DNA of 64,000 nt from an uncultured Collinsella sp. (lineage in GTDB: Bacteria; Actinomycetota; Coriobacteriia; Coriobacteriales; Coriobacteriaceae): positions 23,058-87,057 of the forward strand of contig CAJMHR010000002.1 of NCBI GenBank assembly GCA_905213265.1, read 5' to 3'. The notes under the pieces are model-generated. The model searched no databases and was not told where the DNA came from. It saw nothing but the letters and a program-made list of their open reading frames with translations. The position numbers and the translations under genes were made by a program. This document shows positions 9,797-17,876 of this stretch, piece after piece (within the stretch, counting starts at the first letter, position 1; each line of letters opens with the position of its first letter).

Positions 9797-10534
9797 ATGG
9801 ATAACTATTTGGACTTGATGCGCGCTCGCCGCGAGCAGATTCTGGAACGTTTTTATGCGGCGCTCGATCGCGCAGGCCGTCCCCACGACGCCGCGCGCCT
9901 CATTGCCGTGTCCAAGACCGTTGGTGTCGATGAGACCGTTGCCGCCATCCAGGCGGGGTATCGCCATTTTGCTGAGAATCGCCCGCAGGAGCTGGTTCGC
10001 AAGCTCACGGGTCTGGCGGAGCATCCGGAGCTGCCCGAGGTGCGCTTCGATATGATCGGCAACCTGCAGACCAATAAGATCAATGCGGTGCTGGGCTCAG
10101 CCGAGCTGATTCACTCGGTGGGTTCGCTGCATCTGGCGCAGGCGATCTCGAGCCGTGCTGTTCGCAAGATTGAGGCAGGCGAGCTCGCCGGCCCCCAGCG
10201 TGTGCTCATTGAGGTCAATGTGAGTGGTGAGGAGTCGAAGGGAGGCTTTTCGCCCGATGAGATTCGCGCTGCCGCGGGTGAGCTTGCGGAACTTGAGGGA
10301 ATTTGCGTACAGGGGCTTATGACTATGGCGCCCCGGGGGAATAAGGATGTGGCACGCCGCACCTTTGCGGGGCTTCGTGAGCTGAGGGATGAGCTGGAGG
10401 CGGCGCATCCCGATTTGAACCTGCCCGAGCTTTCCTGCGGTATGAGCGAGGACTTTGAGCCTGCCCTTGAGGAGGGCTCTACGCTCGTTCGCCTGGGCAG
10501 GGTAGTATTTAGCCCGGAGTTTGCAGTAAAATAA
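9797..10534 (+). CDS. yggS: YggS/PLPBP family pyridoxal-phosphate homeostasis protein
   Basis: This cytoplasmic TIM-barrel protein binds pyridoxal phosphate and keeps PLP and amino acid pools balanced. The 245-residue protein has the PLP lysine in LIAVSKTV, then HFAENRPQEL, FDMIGNLQTNKI, VNVSGEESKGGF, GLMTMAP and LSCGMSEDFEPA, all family landmarks. Gln replaces the usual His in HxIGxLQ (normally WHFIGHLQ/FHMIGxLQ), giving GNLQ here. I start at the ATG at 9797 because CGGAGG lies ten bases upstream. It precedes sepF-yggT-divIVA, the common Gram-positive arrangement. Confidence 0.93.
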   Translation: MDNYLDLMRARREQILERFYAALDRAGRPHDAARLIAVSKTVGVDETVAAIQAGYRHFAENRPQELVRKLTGLAEHPELPEVRFDMIGNLQTNKINAVLGSAELIHSVGSLHLAQAISSRAVRKIEAGELAGPQRVLIEVNVSGEESKGGFSPDEIRAAAGELAELEGICVQGLMTMAPRGNKDVARRTFAGLRELRDELEAAHPDLNLPELSCGMSEDFEPALEEGSTLVRLGRVVFSPEFAVK

Positions 10535-10594
10535 GGCTCTGAAGTGCGCACTGATTATCGGGGCGCCTGCACTAAACCGCGAGAGGACACAACC

Positions 10595-11317
10595 ATGGGC
10601 TTCCTTGACGAGATTAAAAATAAGATGCACCTGGGCGGCCAGCAGGGTTACGACCAGGGTTATGGCCAGGACGACGACTACGGCTACGATGACGGCTATG
10701 ACGATGGCTATCAGGGCAACGGCTACAGCGGTGCTTCGGGCGAGGGCTTCTATACCCAAGACGAGCCGAGCAACGGCCTGCTTGGTCAGACGCGCCGCGG
10801 TGAAGCTGAGTCGGTTGCCGTGTATACGCGCTCCGGTCAGCTGGTCGGCGATGACTCCCGCCATGCCACGACGTATAACCCGCCTTCGCGCTCGCAGGAC
10901 AGTGTTGCGAGCGGTTATCGTCCTGGTGCCTATGACACGCCGTCGAGCTACGCCGAGAATACCCGCGCCCGTGCCGCCGCTGCACCCGCGCCTGCACCGA
11001 GCGATGCCTCGGCCTATGCGAGCAATATCATCAACGCCACGCCGCAGCTGCCGGCCTATGTCCTGCGCCCCGAGAGCTATGACGACGTGGAGACCGTGGT
11101 GCGCCGCGTTCGCACCAAGCAGCCTGTCGCACTGATTTTTGTGGGCGTACGCACCGAAGTGGCCAAGCGCGTCTTGGACTTCTCTTACGGCTTTGCCTGC
11201 GGTCTGGGTGCCACGGTCAAGGAGGTGGGCGACCGCGTGTTCATGGTGCTGCCCGCCGGCTGCGAGGTCAAAGATTCCGATCTCAAGAAGCTTCGTGCCG
11301 ACGGCTACCTTAAGTAA
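10595..11317 (+). CDS. sepF: Cell division protein SepF
   Basis: SepF tethers FtsZ filaments to the membrane in bacteria that lack FtsA. The 240-residue protein starts with the short amphipathic membrane helix MGFLDEIKNKM, followed by a Tyr/Asp/Gly-rich stretch (about residues 15-45, many YDDGY units), a disordered linker, and the conserved SepF domain (about 150-235; YVLRPESYDD, VALIF, VLDFSYGFACGLG). The ATG at 10595 has GAGAGGA upstream. The repeat-rich linker makes it longer than B. subtilis SepF (about 150). It belongs with ftsZ functionally although separated by the pst operon. Confidence 0.93.
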   Translation: MGFLDEIKNKMHLGGQQGYDQGYGQDDDYGYDDGYDDGYQGNGYSGASGEGFYTQDEPSNGLLGQTRRGEAESVAVYTRSGQLVGDDSRHATTYNPPSRSQDSVASGYRPGAYDTPSSYAENTRARAAAAPAPAPSDASAYASNIINATPQLPAYVLRPESYDDVETVVRRVRTKQPVALIFVGVRTEVAKRVLDFSYGFACGLGATVKEVGDRVFMVLPAGCEVKDSDLKKLRADGYLK

Positions 11318-11338
11318 AGACAAGACGAGGAGATTCCC

Positions 11339-11620
11339 ATCAACATCTACACTATCGTCCAGCTGGTCAACACGCTGTTCAACTTCTATTCCACGCTCAT
11401 TATCGTCTACTGCTTTATGACGTGGATTCCCATGAAGCAGGGTGGTTTGCTTCAGGATATTGCCGCGGTGCTTGATAGCGTGTGCGGTCCGTGGCTCAAC
11501 CTGTTCCGTCGTTTCATCCCGCCGATGGGCGGTATCGATTTTTCGCCGGTCGTTGCGATTATTGCGTTGCAGTTGGTGCAGAGGCTGGTTCTGCAGCTTC
11601 TTATAGGTATACTCGTGTAG
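11339..11620 (+). CDS. yggT: YggT family membrane protein with an AUC start codon
   Basis: This is a small integral membrane protein of the YggT family, 93 residues with two membrane helices (about 5-26 and 68-92) and the conserved segment TWIPMKQGG followed by WLNLFRRFIPP. The family lies next to sepF and divIVA in many Gram-positives. No ATG, GTG or TTG exists upstream of the first helix after the sepF stop. The best start is ATC at 11339, with GAGGAG six bases upstream. Starting at the first ATG (11417) would delete helix 1 entirely. The protein assignment is firm; the start codon is inference. Confidence 0.85.
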   Translation: MNIYTIVQLVNTLFNFYSTLIIVYCFMTWIPMKQGGLLQDIAAVLDSVCGPWLNLFRRFIPPMGGIDFSPVVAIIALQLVQRLVLQLLIGILV

Positions 11621-11681
11621 AACTGACTTAGTAACTTACGTCGGGCGTGTAGCGCCGAGGCGATGAAAAAGGAGACTTGTT

Positions 11682-12356
11682 ATGGCTATTACCCCTGCAG
11701 ACATCCAGGCTCAGACTTTCTCTGAGGCCAAGCGTGGCTACGATCCTGCCGAGGTCGACGTCTTCTTGGAGACGCTGTCTTCCGAGGTTGACGCTATGCT
11801 CGCTAAGATCGTTGACCTTAAGGGTCGTCTGACTGCTACCGAGCAGCAGCTTGCCGATGCACAGGCTCAGCTTGCCCAGGCTCAGGATACCGCCGACCAG
11901 GCCGTTCCTGCCGCCCCCGTGGCTGCTCCCGCCCCTGACTTCTCCGCTCAGGAGCGCCAGATTTCCGCTGCCCTGATCGCTGCCCAGCAGACCGCTGAGA
12001 CCATCGTCAACGATGCCAATGAGAACGCTGAGCGCATCCGCAACGAGGCTGACGCCAAGGCCCGCGAGGTTATCCGCCAGGCTCTGACCGAGAAGCAGGC
12101 CGAGCTCGAGGAGATCGATCGTCTCAAGGCTTCCCGTGAGGAGTTCAAGGCCGAGTATCTCAAGCTCATCCAGCACTTTATGGACGATGCCCAGAACTCC
12201 TTCCCGGCCGACCTCATGGCCTCTACGCCGGTCGGTTCTGCCGCTTCTCCTGCGGTGGCTGTTCCCGCCGAGCCGCTGCCCGTCGCTGACCCGGTTGTCC
12301 CCGTGGCCGATCCCTTCGCCCCGATCGACAACTTCGCTGCTGACGACCTGGACTAA
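11682..12356 (+). CDS. divIVA: DivIVA domain cell division/polar growth protein
   Basis: DivIVA-type coiled-coil proteins mark curved membrane at poles and septa and organise wall synthesis. The 224-residue protein begins with the DivIVA N-terminal domain (ITPADIQAQTF..KRGYDPAEVD..), followed by coiled coils (about 30-70 and 100-165) separated by an Ala/Pro-rich break, and an Ala/Pro/Val-rich C-terminal tail. GGAGA precedes the ATG. It is the last gene of the yggS-sepF-yggT-divIVA run and is followed by a strong terminator. Confidence 0.92.
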   Translation: MAITPADIQAQTFSEAKRGYDPAEVDVFLETLSSEVDAMLAKIVDLKGRLTATEQQLADAQAQLAQAQDTADQAVPAAPVAAPAPDFSAQERQISAALIAAQQTAETIVNDANENAERIRNEADAKAREVIRQALTEKQAELEEIDRLKASREEFKAEYLKLIQHFMDDAQNSFPADLMASTPVGSAASPAVAVPAEPLPVADPVVPVADPFAPIDNFAADDLD

Positions 12357-12384
12357 CATTCGGCCTACAATTTAGTGCCTCGAA

Positions 12385-12412
12385 AGGACCCGCAGCTTGC
12401 GGGTCCTTTTTT
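12385..12412 (+). terminator. Rho-independent terminator after divIVA
   Basis: GGACCCGC and GCGGGTCC form a perfect stem with a five-base loop, followed by six Ts. Confidence 0.9.
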
Positions 12413-12437
12413 ATGACTGTGCCGGGGTGCGTAACAT

Positions 12438-12477
12438 AAAAAACCGAGCCCTGCACATAGTGGCGCAGAACTCGGCG
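12438..12477 (-). terminator. Terminator of the nitroreductase gene
   Basis: Read on the minus strand, CCGAGTTCTGCGCC pairs imperfectly with TGCAGGGCTCGG and is followed by six Ts, 45 bases downstream of the nitroreductase stop. Confidence 0.7.
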
Positions 12478-12523
12478 AACGGGTGAGCGGTCAAGGGTAG
12501 GTTTTAAGGCATGTCCCAAAAAT

Positions 12524-13054
12524 CTACTTGAGGAGGAAGTCGGAGAGGGAAATGGTGCGGGCCTCGCGATGCTCGGGATCGGCGATGTGGTCGGCAGGAT
12601 AGCCACAGACGAGCATGTGATAGGGATAGACGCCCTTGGGCAGATTGAACTGCTCTTGTGCCACCTCAGGCTTAAAATGGCATACCCAGCACGTTCCCAG
12701 GCCCTGCTCGGTGGCCTCCATCATCATCTGATCGCAGACGATTGAAGTATCGATTTCGCTGGAATTCATCTGATCATACGGGCGCACCCAAGCATCATCG
12801 GTAACGCTGCAAATAAGGAAGACAAGCGGTGCGCCAAAGATGGACCCATCACGAGCAAACCGAGGCTGACAAGCAGCAGCCTTCTCCAGAAGCTCAGGCG
12901 TATCCAACACCATCACACGAGAAGGATGATTATTGCAAGCAGAAGGAGCAATACGCCCAGTCTCAACAATGGCATCCACCACAGCCTGCTCCACAGCCCG
13001 ATCTTCAAACTCACGACAAGAATACCGACCCCGAGCCAGATCCAAATAAGACAT
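12524..13054 (-). CDS. Nitroreductase family FMN protein
   Basis: This is a 176-residue FMN-dependent oxidoreductase of the nitroreductase superfamily; the substrate cannot be read from the sequence. It shows the FMN-binding start RGRYSCREFEDR, the segment APSACNNHPSRVMVL, the mid-protein helix MMMEATEQGLGTCWVC and VYPYHMLVCGYPAD before the end. I start at the ATG at 13054, preceded by GGAGGG; an in-frame ATG 13 codons upstream has no ribosome binding site. It is a single gene converging on divIVA, with its own terminator. Several Cys residues could suit an anaerobic redox role. Confidence 0.85.
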   Translation of the reverse strand: MSYLDLARGRYSCREFEDRAVEQAVVDAIVETGRIAPSACNNHPSRVMVLDTPELLEKAAACQPRFARDGSIFGAPLVFLICSVTDDAWVRPYDQMNSSEIDTSIVCDQMMMEATEQGLGTCWVCHFKPEVAQEQFNLPKGVYPYHMLVCGYPADHIADPEHREARTISLSDFLLK

Positions 13055-13215
13055 ACAAGCCCTCCAACAATTTAATAACGAAATAAAAGACAACCAAAGG
13101 GTACCCAGAGCAACATTCAGCCAAACGCTCAGCGCTGCCCAAAGTCATGACTGATGCCAAAGACGCTTTCAACCAAAGCCACCATGCATTCCGCCTATTA
13201 GCCCAGGTTCCCAAT

Positions 13216-13413
13216 GGTGATACGTAAGGCGAAGGCCCGACACCTATTTACTTTCGAACGACTCTGCCACGCAGCCGGAGTGAGAAAGCAAATAGGTGCC
13301 GGGCCTTCGCCGGTGGGACGCGTACCACTAATTAACCGCTTTTGAACGACTCTGCTTGCAGCCGGAGTGAAAAAGGTATTAGTGGTCGGGCCCGCGACCG
13401 GTGGGATACGTAC
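13216..13413. repeat. Tandem pair of nested-hairpin repeats
   Basis: Two copies of an about 90-base unit lie head to tail. Both hold the core GAACGACTCTGC-N3-GCAGCCGGAGTGA and end in CGGTGGGAYRCGTAC. In copy 1 the core is enclosed by 22-base arms (13228-13249 and 13290-13311, one mismatch). In copy 2 it is enclosed by different but complementary arms (CCACTAAT with ATTAGTGG, 13325-13332 and 13378-13385). The pair fills the gap between the DUF47 gene 3' end and the nitroreductase start. The remaining bases (13055-13215) hold no gene I can support. Confidence 0.75.
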
Positions 13414-13419
13414 CCCCAA

Positions 13420-14043
13420 TTAACTGTTCTTCATGACAATCGAATCCACGACATCGGCCACATTCTCGCAGCAGTCGGCGCAGTACTCCAGGAATGCGTA
13501 GACGTCACGCCAGGCGATGACCTCGAGCGGGTCCTTGCCGTTGACGTGCAGGTTGCGCATAGCGTTGATGTAGAGCTCGTCGGCCTCGGACTCGGTGGTG
13601 TTGATCTGGATGACCAGCTCGCGCAGCGTTTTGGACTTGCGGTAGTTGGGAAGCTCGACCATCAGGTCTTTCATGGCGCGGCAGGCGTCAGTCACCTTGT
13701 GGGCGATGACGATGGCGTCGGGATGGATGCTCTGAATGTTGGTGAAGTAGACGCGCTGCACGACGCCTTCAATACGGTCGAGCACGGTGTCGAGCGCGCA
13801 GCTCATCAGATCCAGATCCTCGCGCTCGAGCGGGGTGATAAAGGCGGTGAGCAGGGCGTCTTCGAGCTCGTGGTGCTTCTTGTCTGCCGCATGCTCAATC
13901 GCATGCATCTTATTGAGCATGTCGTGAATCTGCGCGGGATCGAAGTTCTCAAAAATCTGGGTAAGCAGCTCGGCGGCCCGGACGGCGAGGTCGGCGCAGG
14001 CGACGTAGTTGTCAAAGTAGAACGAATCGGGTTTCTTAGCCAT
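13420..14043 (-). CDS. DUF47/PhoU-like phosphate transport regulator
   Basis: This 207-residue helical protein belongs to the DUF47 (TIGR00153, PhoU-like) family, which accompanies low-affinity PiT phosphate transporters and is thought to modulate them. It reads MAKKPDSFYFDNYVACADLAV at the start (family proteins begin with a similar PxxxxFF..F motif) and has long helices with HAADKKHHELEDALLTAFITPLEREDL, which matches the conserved E-x-x-AD and T-P-x-x-R-E-D motifs. It starts 67 bases after the pit gene with a GAAAGGA site and is surely in the same operon. Confidence 0.88.
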   Translation of the reverse strand: MAKKPDSFYFDNYVACADLAVRAAELLTQIFENFDPAQIHDMLNKMHAIEHAADKKHHELEDALLTAFITPLEREDLDLMSCALDTVLDRIEGVVQRVYFTNIQSIHPDAIVIAHKVTDACRAMKDLMVELPNYRKSKTLRELVIQINTTESEADELYINAMRNLHVNGKDPLEVIAWRDVYAFLEYCADCCENVADVVDSIVMKNS

Positions 14044-14110
14044 GGGTGGGTCCTTTCGAGGCGAAGACGGGTGGGCGAAGTGTTGCGGTCCAGATGGACG
14101 TTCGGTTTGA

Positions 14111-15160
14111 CTAGAGGAACATCATGAACAGCTTGGCCATGACAAAGCTGATGAGTCCGCAGGCGGGGAAGGTGAAGAACCAGGTGAACATCATGTCCTT
14201 AACGACGCCGAAGTTGATGGCCGAGAGGCGCTTGACGGCACCGACGCCCATGATGGCGCAGGTCTTGATGTGTGTGGAGGACACGGGGATGCCGGTAAGG
14301 GTGGCAAGCAGCAGGTTCGCGGCGCCCGCGAGGTCGGCGGAGAAGCCCTGATACTTCTCGAGCTTAACCATGCTCTGGCCGACGGACTTTATGATGCGCT
14401 CGCCGCCGACGCTGGTGCCGATACCCATGGTGGCCGAGCACAGCAGCATAATCCAGATGGGGATGCCGGCATCGCCGACGCTGGTCTGGCCGTTTGCGAA
14501 GGCCACGCCTAAAAAGAGCACGCCGATGAACTTCTGTCCATCCTGCGCGCCGTGCATAAAGCTCATGGCCGCAGCGCTCGCGATCTGAGCGTATTTAAAG
14601 AAGACATTGGCACGTCGCCTGTTGGCGGCGGCGAAAAGAATCGAGACGAGTTTGCACAGGACCCAGCCCATGACAAAGCCCAGGCCGATGGAGAGCGCCA
14701 AGCCGTAGATGACCTTCATCCACTCGTGGACGTTGACGCTGCTCGCGCCGCCGAGGGCGATAGCGGCACCGGTCAGGCCGGCGATAAGGCTGTGGCTTTG
14801 CGAGGTGGGGATGCCAAAACGCGACGCTGTGGCGCCGTAGACGACGATGGAGAACAGGGCCGCGCACAGGCAGGCGAGCGCCATGGTGCTGTTTCCGCCA
14901 AAGTCGACGATATGTGAGATGGTGTTGGCGACGCTCGCATTAAAGTGCGTCATGATGAGCACGCCGAGGAAGTTGAATGCGGCGCTCATGAGAATGGCGG
15001 CGCGGGCGGGCATGCAACGCGTAGTGACGCAGGTCGCGATGGCGTTGGGCGCGTCGGTCCATCCATTGACGAAGATGGCGCCCAACGCGAGGATCACGGT
15101 GACGGCAAGGACTGGGTTCGACACGATTTGGCCGAGGAAGGTTGAGAACGTTACGTCCAT
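14111..15160 (-). CDS. pit: PiT family inorganic phosphate transporter
   Basis: This is a low-affinity phosphate (or metal-phosphate) symporter with about ten membrane helices in 349 residues. The PiT signature appears in both inverted halves: GWTDAPNAIATCVTTR near the N-terminus and FMHGAQDGQKFIGV in the middle; GIPTSQSHSLI and GIPVSSTHIKT are the matching second motifs. It is the first gene of a minus-strand pair with the DUF47 regulator. With the pst operon nearby, the organism has both high- and low-affinity phosphate uptake within 10 kb. Confidence 0.93.
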   Translation of the reverse strand: MDVTFSTFLGQIVSNPVLAVTVILALGAIFVNGWTDAPNAIATCVTTRCMPARAAILMSAAFNFLGVLIMTHFNASVANTISHIVDFGGNSTMALACLCAALFSIVVYGATASRFGIPTSQSHSLIAGLTGAAIALGGASSVNVHEWMKVIYGLALSIGLGFVMGWVLCKLVSILFAAANRRRANVFFKYAQIASAAAMSFMHGAQDGQKFIGVLFLGVAFANGQTSVGDAGIPIWIMLLCSATMGIGTSVGGERIIKSVGQSMVKLEKYQGFSADLAGAANLLLATLTGIPVSSTHIKTCAIMGVGAVKRLSAINFGVVKDMMFTWFFTFPACGLISFVMAKLFMMFL

Positions 15161-15408
15161 ATATGGGCTTTCTCGAAGTTTGCAGACACGTTACAAAAAC
15201 ATGATAAATCGTATCACCTCCTGCGGGTTTCTTTGCCGAGTTCTGATGGGAGAAGTAATTTTTTGGCACTAAAATTGAATATTAGCCCTGTTGACCGTGG
15301 GTGTTCTTTTTGCTATCACGCCATGCGGACACGCGCGTTCGCTCCGACACTCCAAAACCACAGTCTGTTCGCTTTACAATATACAAACATGCGTTCGATA
15401 ATGGGGGC

Positions 15409-15747
15409 ATGGAATATCGACAGACAGATGGCAAAACTCGGCGCGTGCACAAGCAGTATGTGGACGTCGTGGCCCGCATCCTTGCGGGCGGACAAGTCGT
15501 GCCGGTTACCGTCTGCTGGGTCGACGGCCGTTGTTTTACAATCGACGAAATTATCTCGACCACCGGGTTTGGCCTGACGGTTCACGGCATCCGTACGGCG
15601 ACCTATAAGGTGCGTTTTGGCGGGCATACGACCGAGTTGTATCTGGAGGACCAGGCGTGCGGACGGCCGGACGGCTCGCAGGCCCACGTGATGCGTTGGT
15701 GGGTCTGGGCGTTTGATCGTACGCTTGAGGGCGAGCGCCGTAGGTAA
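15409..15747 (+). CDS. Small hypothetical beta-rich protein
   Basis: I do not recognise this 112-residue protein with certainty. It starts MEYRQTDGKTRR, with GGGGG just before the ATG at 15409. It carries VPVTVCWVDGRCFTIDEI and ends with a Trp-rich segment (MRWWVWAFDR). The pattern of a short beta sheet followed by a WW motif is reminiscent of small actinobacterial DUF6504-like proteins, but this is a weak resemblance. It stands alone between divergent pit and the Bax-inhibitor-like gene and has its own terminator. The 250 bases before it hold only promoter space. Confidence 0.65.
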   Translation: MEYRQTDGKTRRVHKQYVDVVARILAGGQVVPVTVCWVDGRCFTIDEIISTTGFGLTVHGIRTATYKVRFGGHTTELYLEDQACGRPDGSQAHVMRWWVWAFDRTLEGERRR

Positions 15748-15793
15748 GGACGCACGGCGTTCGGGTACAATGGCAGGAATCTTGTCAGCTACT

Positions 15794-15817
15794 GCGCCGT
15801 TATTTGTGGCGCTTTTT
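15794..15817 (+). terminator. Terminator upstream of the Bax-inhibitor-like gene
   Basis: GCGCC and GGCGC pair across a nine-base loop, followed by five Ts. It ends 15 bases before the next ATG, so it might also act as an attenuator of that gene. Confidence 0.55.
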
Positions 15818-15831
15818 GAAAGGACGAACCT

Positions 15832-16527
15832 ATGAACGATATCCAGGGCTATCAGAACGGCCCCGTCGAGAGCGGCGCAAGCCGCGCCAAGGAGATGTCG
15901 CCGCGCGCGTACAATCTCGCCATGTCTGCCCTGATCTTCTTGGGCTTTTGCGCCATGGGCGCCGGCGCCTACTTTACGAGCACCATGTCGTTTGCGCGCA
16001 TGATGATGAGCGGCGCCGCCTTGCCGCTGGTCTTTGGCTCGTTTATTTTGACCATCGTCGGCATGGTCATGATGTCGGCCGCCGCCAGCAAGCAGTCCGT
16101 GGGCCTGTCCCTTGTGGGCTATGTAATCTTTGCGAGTACCTTTGGCCTGACCGCGTCGTTTGGCCTTGCCAACTACGACCTGCCCACCATCAACACTGCC
16201 TTTATCGCCACGGCCGCCATCACCTTTGTCTTTGGCGCGTTGGGCGTGACCTTCCCCAAGTTCTTCCAGCGCGTATATGGCATCGGTTTTGGCATTCTGC
16301 TCGCCACTATTCTGGTTGAGATCGTGCTGATGTTCATGGGCGTCTCGCAGACCATCACCGACCTGATCGTGATCGTGGTGTTCGCCGGCTTTATTGGCTA
16401 CGACACCTATGTTGCCACGACAGTGCCGCCTACGCTGCCCAACGCCGTGCTCATGGCGTCCAATCTGTTCGTGGACATTATCAACGTGTTCCTGCGCATC
16501 CTGAACATCCTTGGCCGTCGCGACTAG
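15832..16527 (+). CDS. Bax inhibitor-1/YccA-like membrane protein
   Basis: The 231-residue protein has seven predicted membrane helices after a 30-residue soluble N-terminus. The pattern FLGFCAMGAGAYFTS, then paired hydrophobic helices, and a last helix after VFAGFIGYDTYV resembles the Bax inhibitor-1/YccA superfamily, where a conserved Asp in the C-terminal helix region (here GYDTY) takes part in pH-gated calcium leak. The function in bacteria is unclear. AAAGGA lies ahead of the ATG. It appears monocistronic, flanked by terminators. Confidence 0.75.
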   Translation: MNDIQGYQNGPVESGASRAKEMSPRAYNLAMSALIFLGFCAMGAGAYFTSTMSFARMMMSGAALPLVFGSFILTIVGMVMMSAAASKQSVGLSLVGYVIFASTFGLTASFGLANYDLPTINTAFIATAAITFVFGALGVTFPKFFQRVYGIGFGILLATILVEIVLMFMGVSQTITDLIVIVVFAGFIGYDTYVATTVPPTLPNAVLMASNLFVDIINVFLRILNILGRRD

Positions 16528-16573
16528 TGGCGAATTGCGGCGGTGCTTGCCGTGCGTGTAAATCGATGCGAAA

Positions 16574-16599
16574 GGCGGTCCTTCGGGGCCGTCTTTTTT
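16574..16599 (+). terminator. UUCG-loop terminator
   Basis: An eight-base-pair stem (GGCGGTCC with GGGCCGTC, two G-T pairs) closes a TTCG tetraloop and is followed by six Ts. Confidence 0.88.
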
Positions 16600-16664
16600 G
16601 TACGCGGCGGGGTATCATGGATGGAAAAAGCCGATAGCGGCAGCGACAGGAAAGGTGACCACTT

Positions 16665-17798
16665 ATGGCAGACGTCGACAACAGGAACCGTAACCGCAGG
16701 TCTAATCGCGCGGGTCAGCCCAATCCCAAGCGCGAGGCCCGTGCCAAGGCCGCCGAGCGTCACGTGGCAACTGTGTCCGAAGCGTGCGCCAAGGATATCG
16801 AGCGTTCGCTTGCCGGTGTTCGCGAGTTTGACGGTATGCCTGCCGGCTTTGTCGCGGCGATGAAGGCCAAGGTTCAGAGTGCTGTGGCCACCGAAGAACA
16901 GGTTGCCGAGGACGTCGAGGGCGCGGAGGCTGCCGAGACCGAGGCGGCGCCCGAGACCGAGGCAGCGCCTGAGCCCGTCGAGGAGCCTGCCGAGGAAATC
17001 GCTGAAGCTGAGTCCGCGCCTGCTGAGGAGCCCGCTCCGGTTCTGCCCGAGGTCACCGTGCTCGATGCCTCCGCCACGCAGGCCATCCTGGACAACGGTC
17101 GTGGCTATGCGCAGTTCTGCGACATGGCCGTGCTCGCCTTTGCCTCGTTTACCAACCCGGGCGGTGGCTATATTCAGGGTTATCTGGGCCAGGAGGCCAC
17201 GCTGTGCGCCGATTCGTATCTGTACAACGTTCTCGATAAGCAGCGCAAATGGTACGGTGAGAACCGTCGCCGCAACATCAACTGCGAGCTTTACCGAAAC
17301 CGTGCGCTGGTGGTGCCTGCGGTGCGCTTCGACCGCAACCACGTGCATGCATACGCCGACGTGATCGTGGCCGCCGCGCCCAACGTTAAGCGCGCCCGCC
17401 AGGAGTATCGCGTGAGCGACGATGCTCTGCTGGATGCCCTGCGCGACCGCATCCGCTTTGTGCTTGCCATCTGCGACGAGCTAGGTCGCGAGAAGCTCGT
17501 GCTGGGCGCTTGGGGCTGCGACAACAACGGCTTTGACGCAGAGACCGTGGCCGAGCTCTTCCGCAAGGAGCTCGCGTCGGGCGACTTTAAGGTCAAGCAA
17601 GTCTTCTTTGCCGTGCCTTCTACGCGCTGGGATGAGGATTTTGCCAAGTTCGAGCACGTGCTGGCTAACTTCCCCGAGCGCAACGAGGAGTCCTATGCCC
17701 AGGTTGCCGCTCGCGCTGCGGCAGCTCGCGCCGCCGAGCAGGCCCAGGCTGCTACCGAGGATGATGAGGACGAGGACGATTGGCGCAAGTACCTGTAA
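16665..17798 (+). CDS. TIGR02452/DUF2263 PARG-like macrodomain protein
   Basis: This 377-residue protein carries a microbial poly(ADP-ribose) glycohydrolase-type macrodomain (about residues 135-345), which in characterised relatives removes ADP-ribose from proteins. The signature FTNPGGGY (GGG at 166-168) followed by GYLGQEATLCADSYLYN matches the family's GGG-X-QE catalytic loop, with Q176-E177 seen and Ala instead of the second Glu of canonical PARG. Unusually, a basic N-terminus and a Glu/Ala/Pro-rich acidic linker (about 76-128) precede the domain, and the C-terminus is acidic. AGGAAAGG precedes the ATG. It stands alone between terminators. Confidence 0.82.
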   Translation: MADVDNRNRNRRSNRAGQPNPKREARAKAAERHVATVSEACAKDIERSLAGVREFDGMPAGFVAAMKAKVQSAVATEEQVAEDVEGAEAAETEAAPETEAAPEPVEEPAEEIAEAESAPAEEPAPVLPEVTVLDASATQAILDNGRGYAQFCDMAVLAFASFTNPGGGYIQGYLGQEATLCADSYLYNVLDKQRKWYGENRRRNINCELYRNRALVVPAVRFDRNHVHAYADVIVAAAPNVKRARQEYRVSDDALLDALRDRIRFVLAICDELGREKLVLGAWGCDNNGFDAETVAELFRKELASGDFKVKQVFFAVPSTRWDEDFAKFEHVLANFPERNEESYAQVAARAAAARAAEQAQAATEDDEDEDDWRKYL

Positions 17799-17824
17799 TC
17801 GGTACGTGCTGACAGATAGGTCGA

Positions 17825-17857
17825 GCCGACGGGAGAGGCTGCTTCCGTCGGCTTTTT
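17825..17857 (+). terminator. Terminator after the macrodomain gene
   Basis: GCCGACGG pairs with CCGTCGGC and is followed by five Ts, ending 20 bases before the SGNH hydrolase start. Confidence 0.85.
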
Positions 17858-17876
17858 ACTGAGCGAGGGGCTTACG

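Noticed and set aside
13198..13419. tRNA-like GGTACGTATCCCACC segments and a 73-codon repetitive frame on the minus strand
   Set aside because: They look like a T-arm at first sight, but no acceptor, D or anticodon arm can be drawn. The segments are parts of the tandem hairpin repeat.
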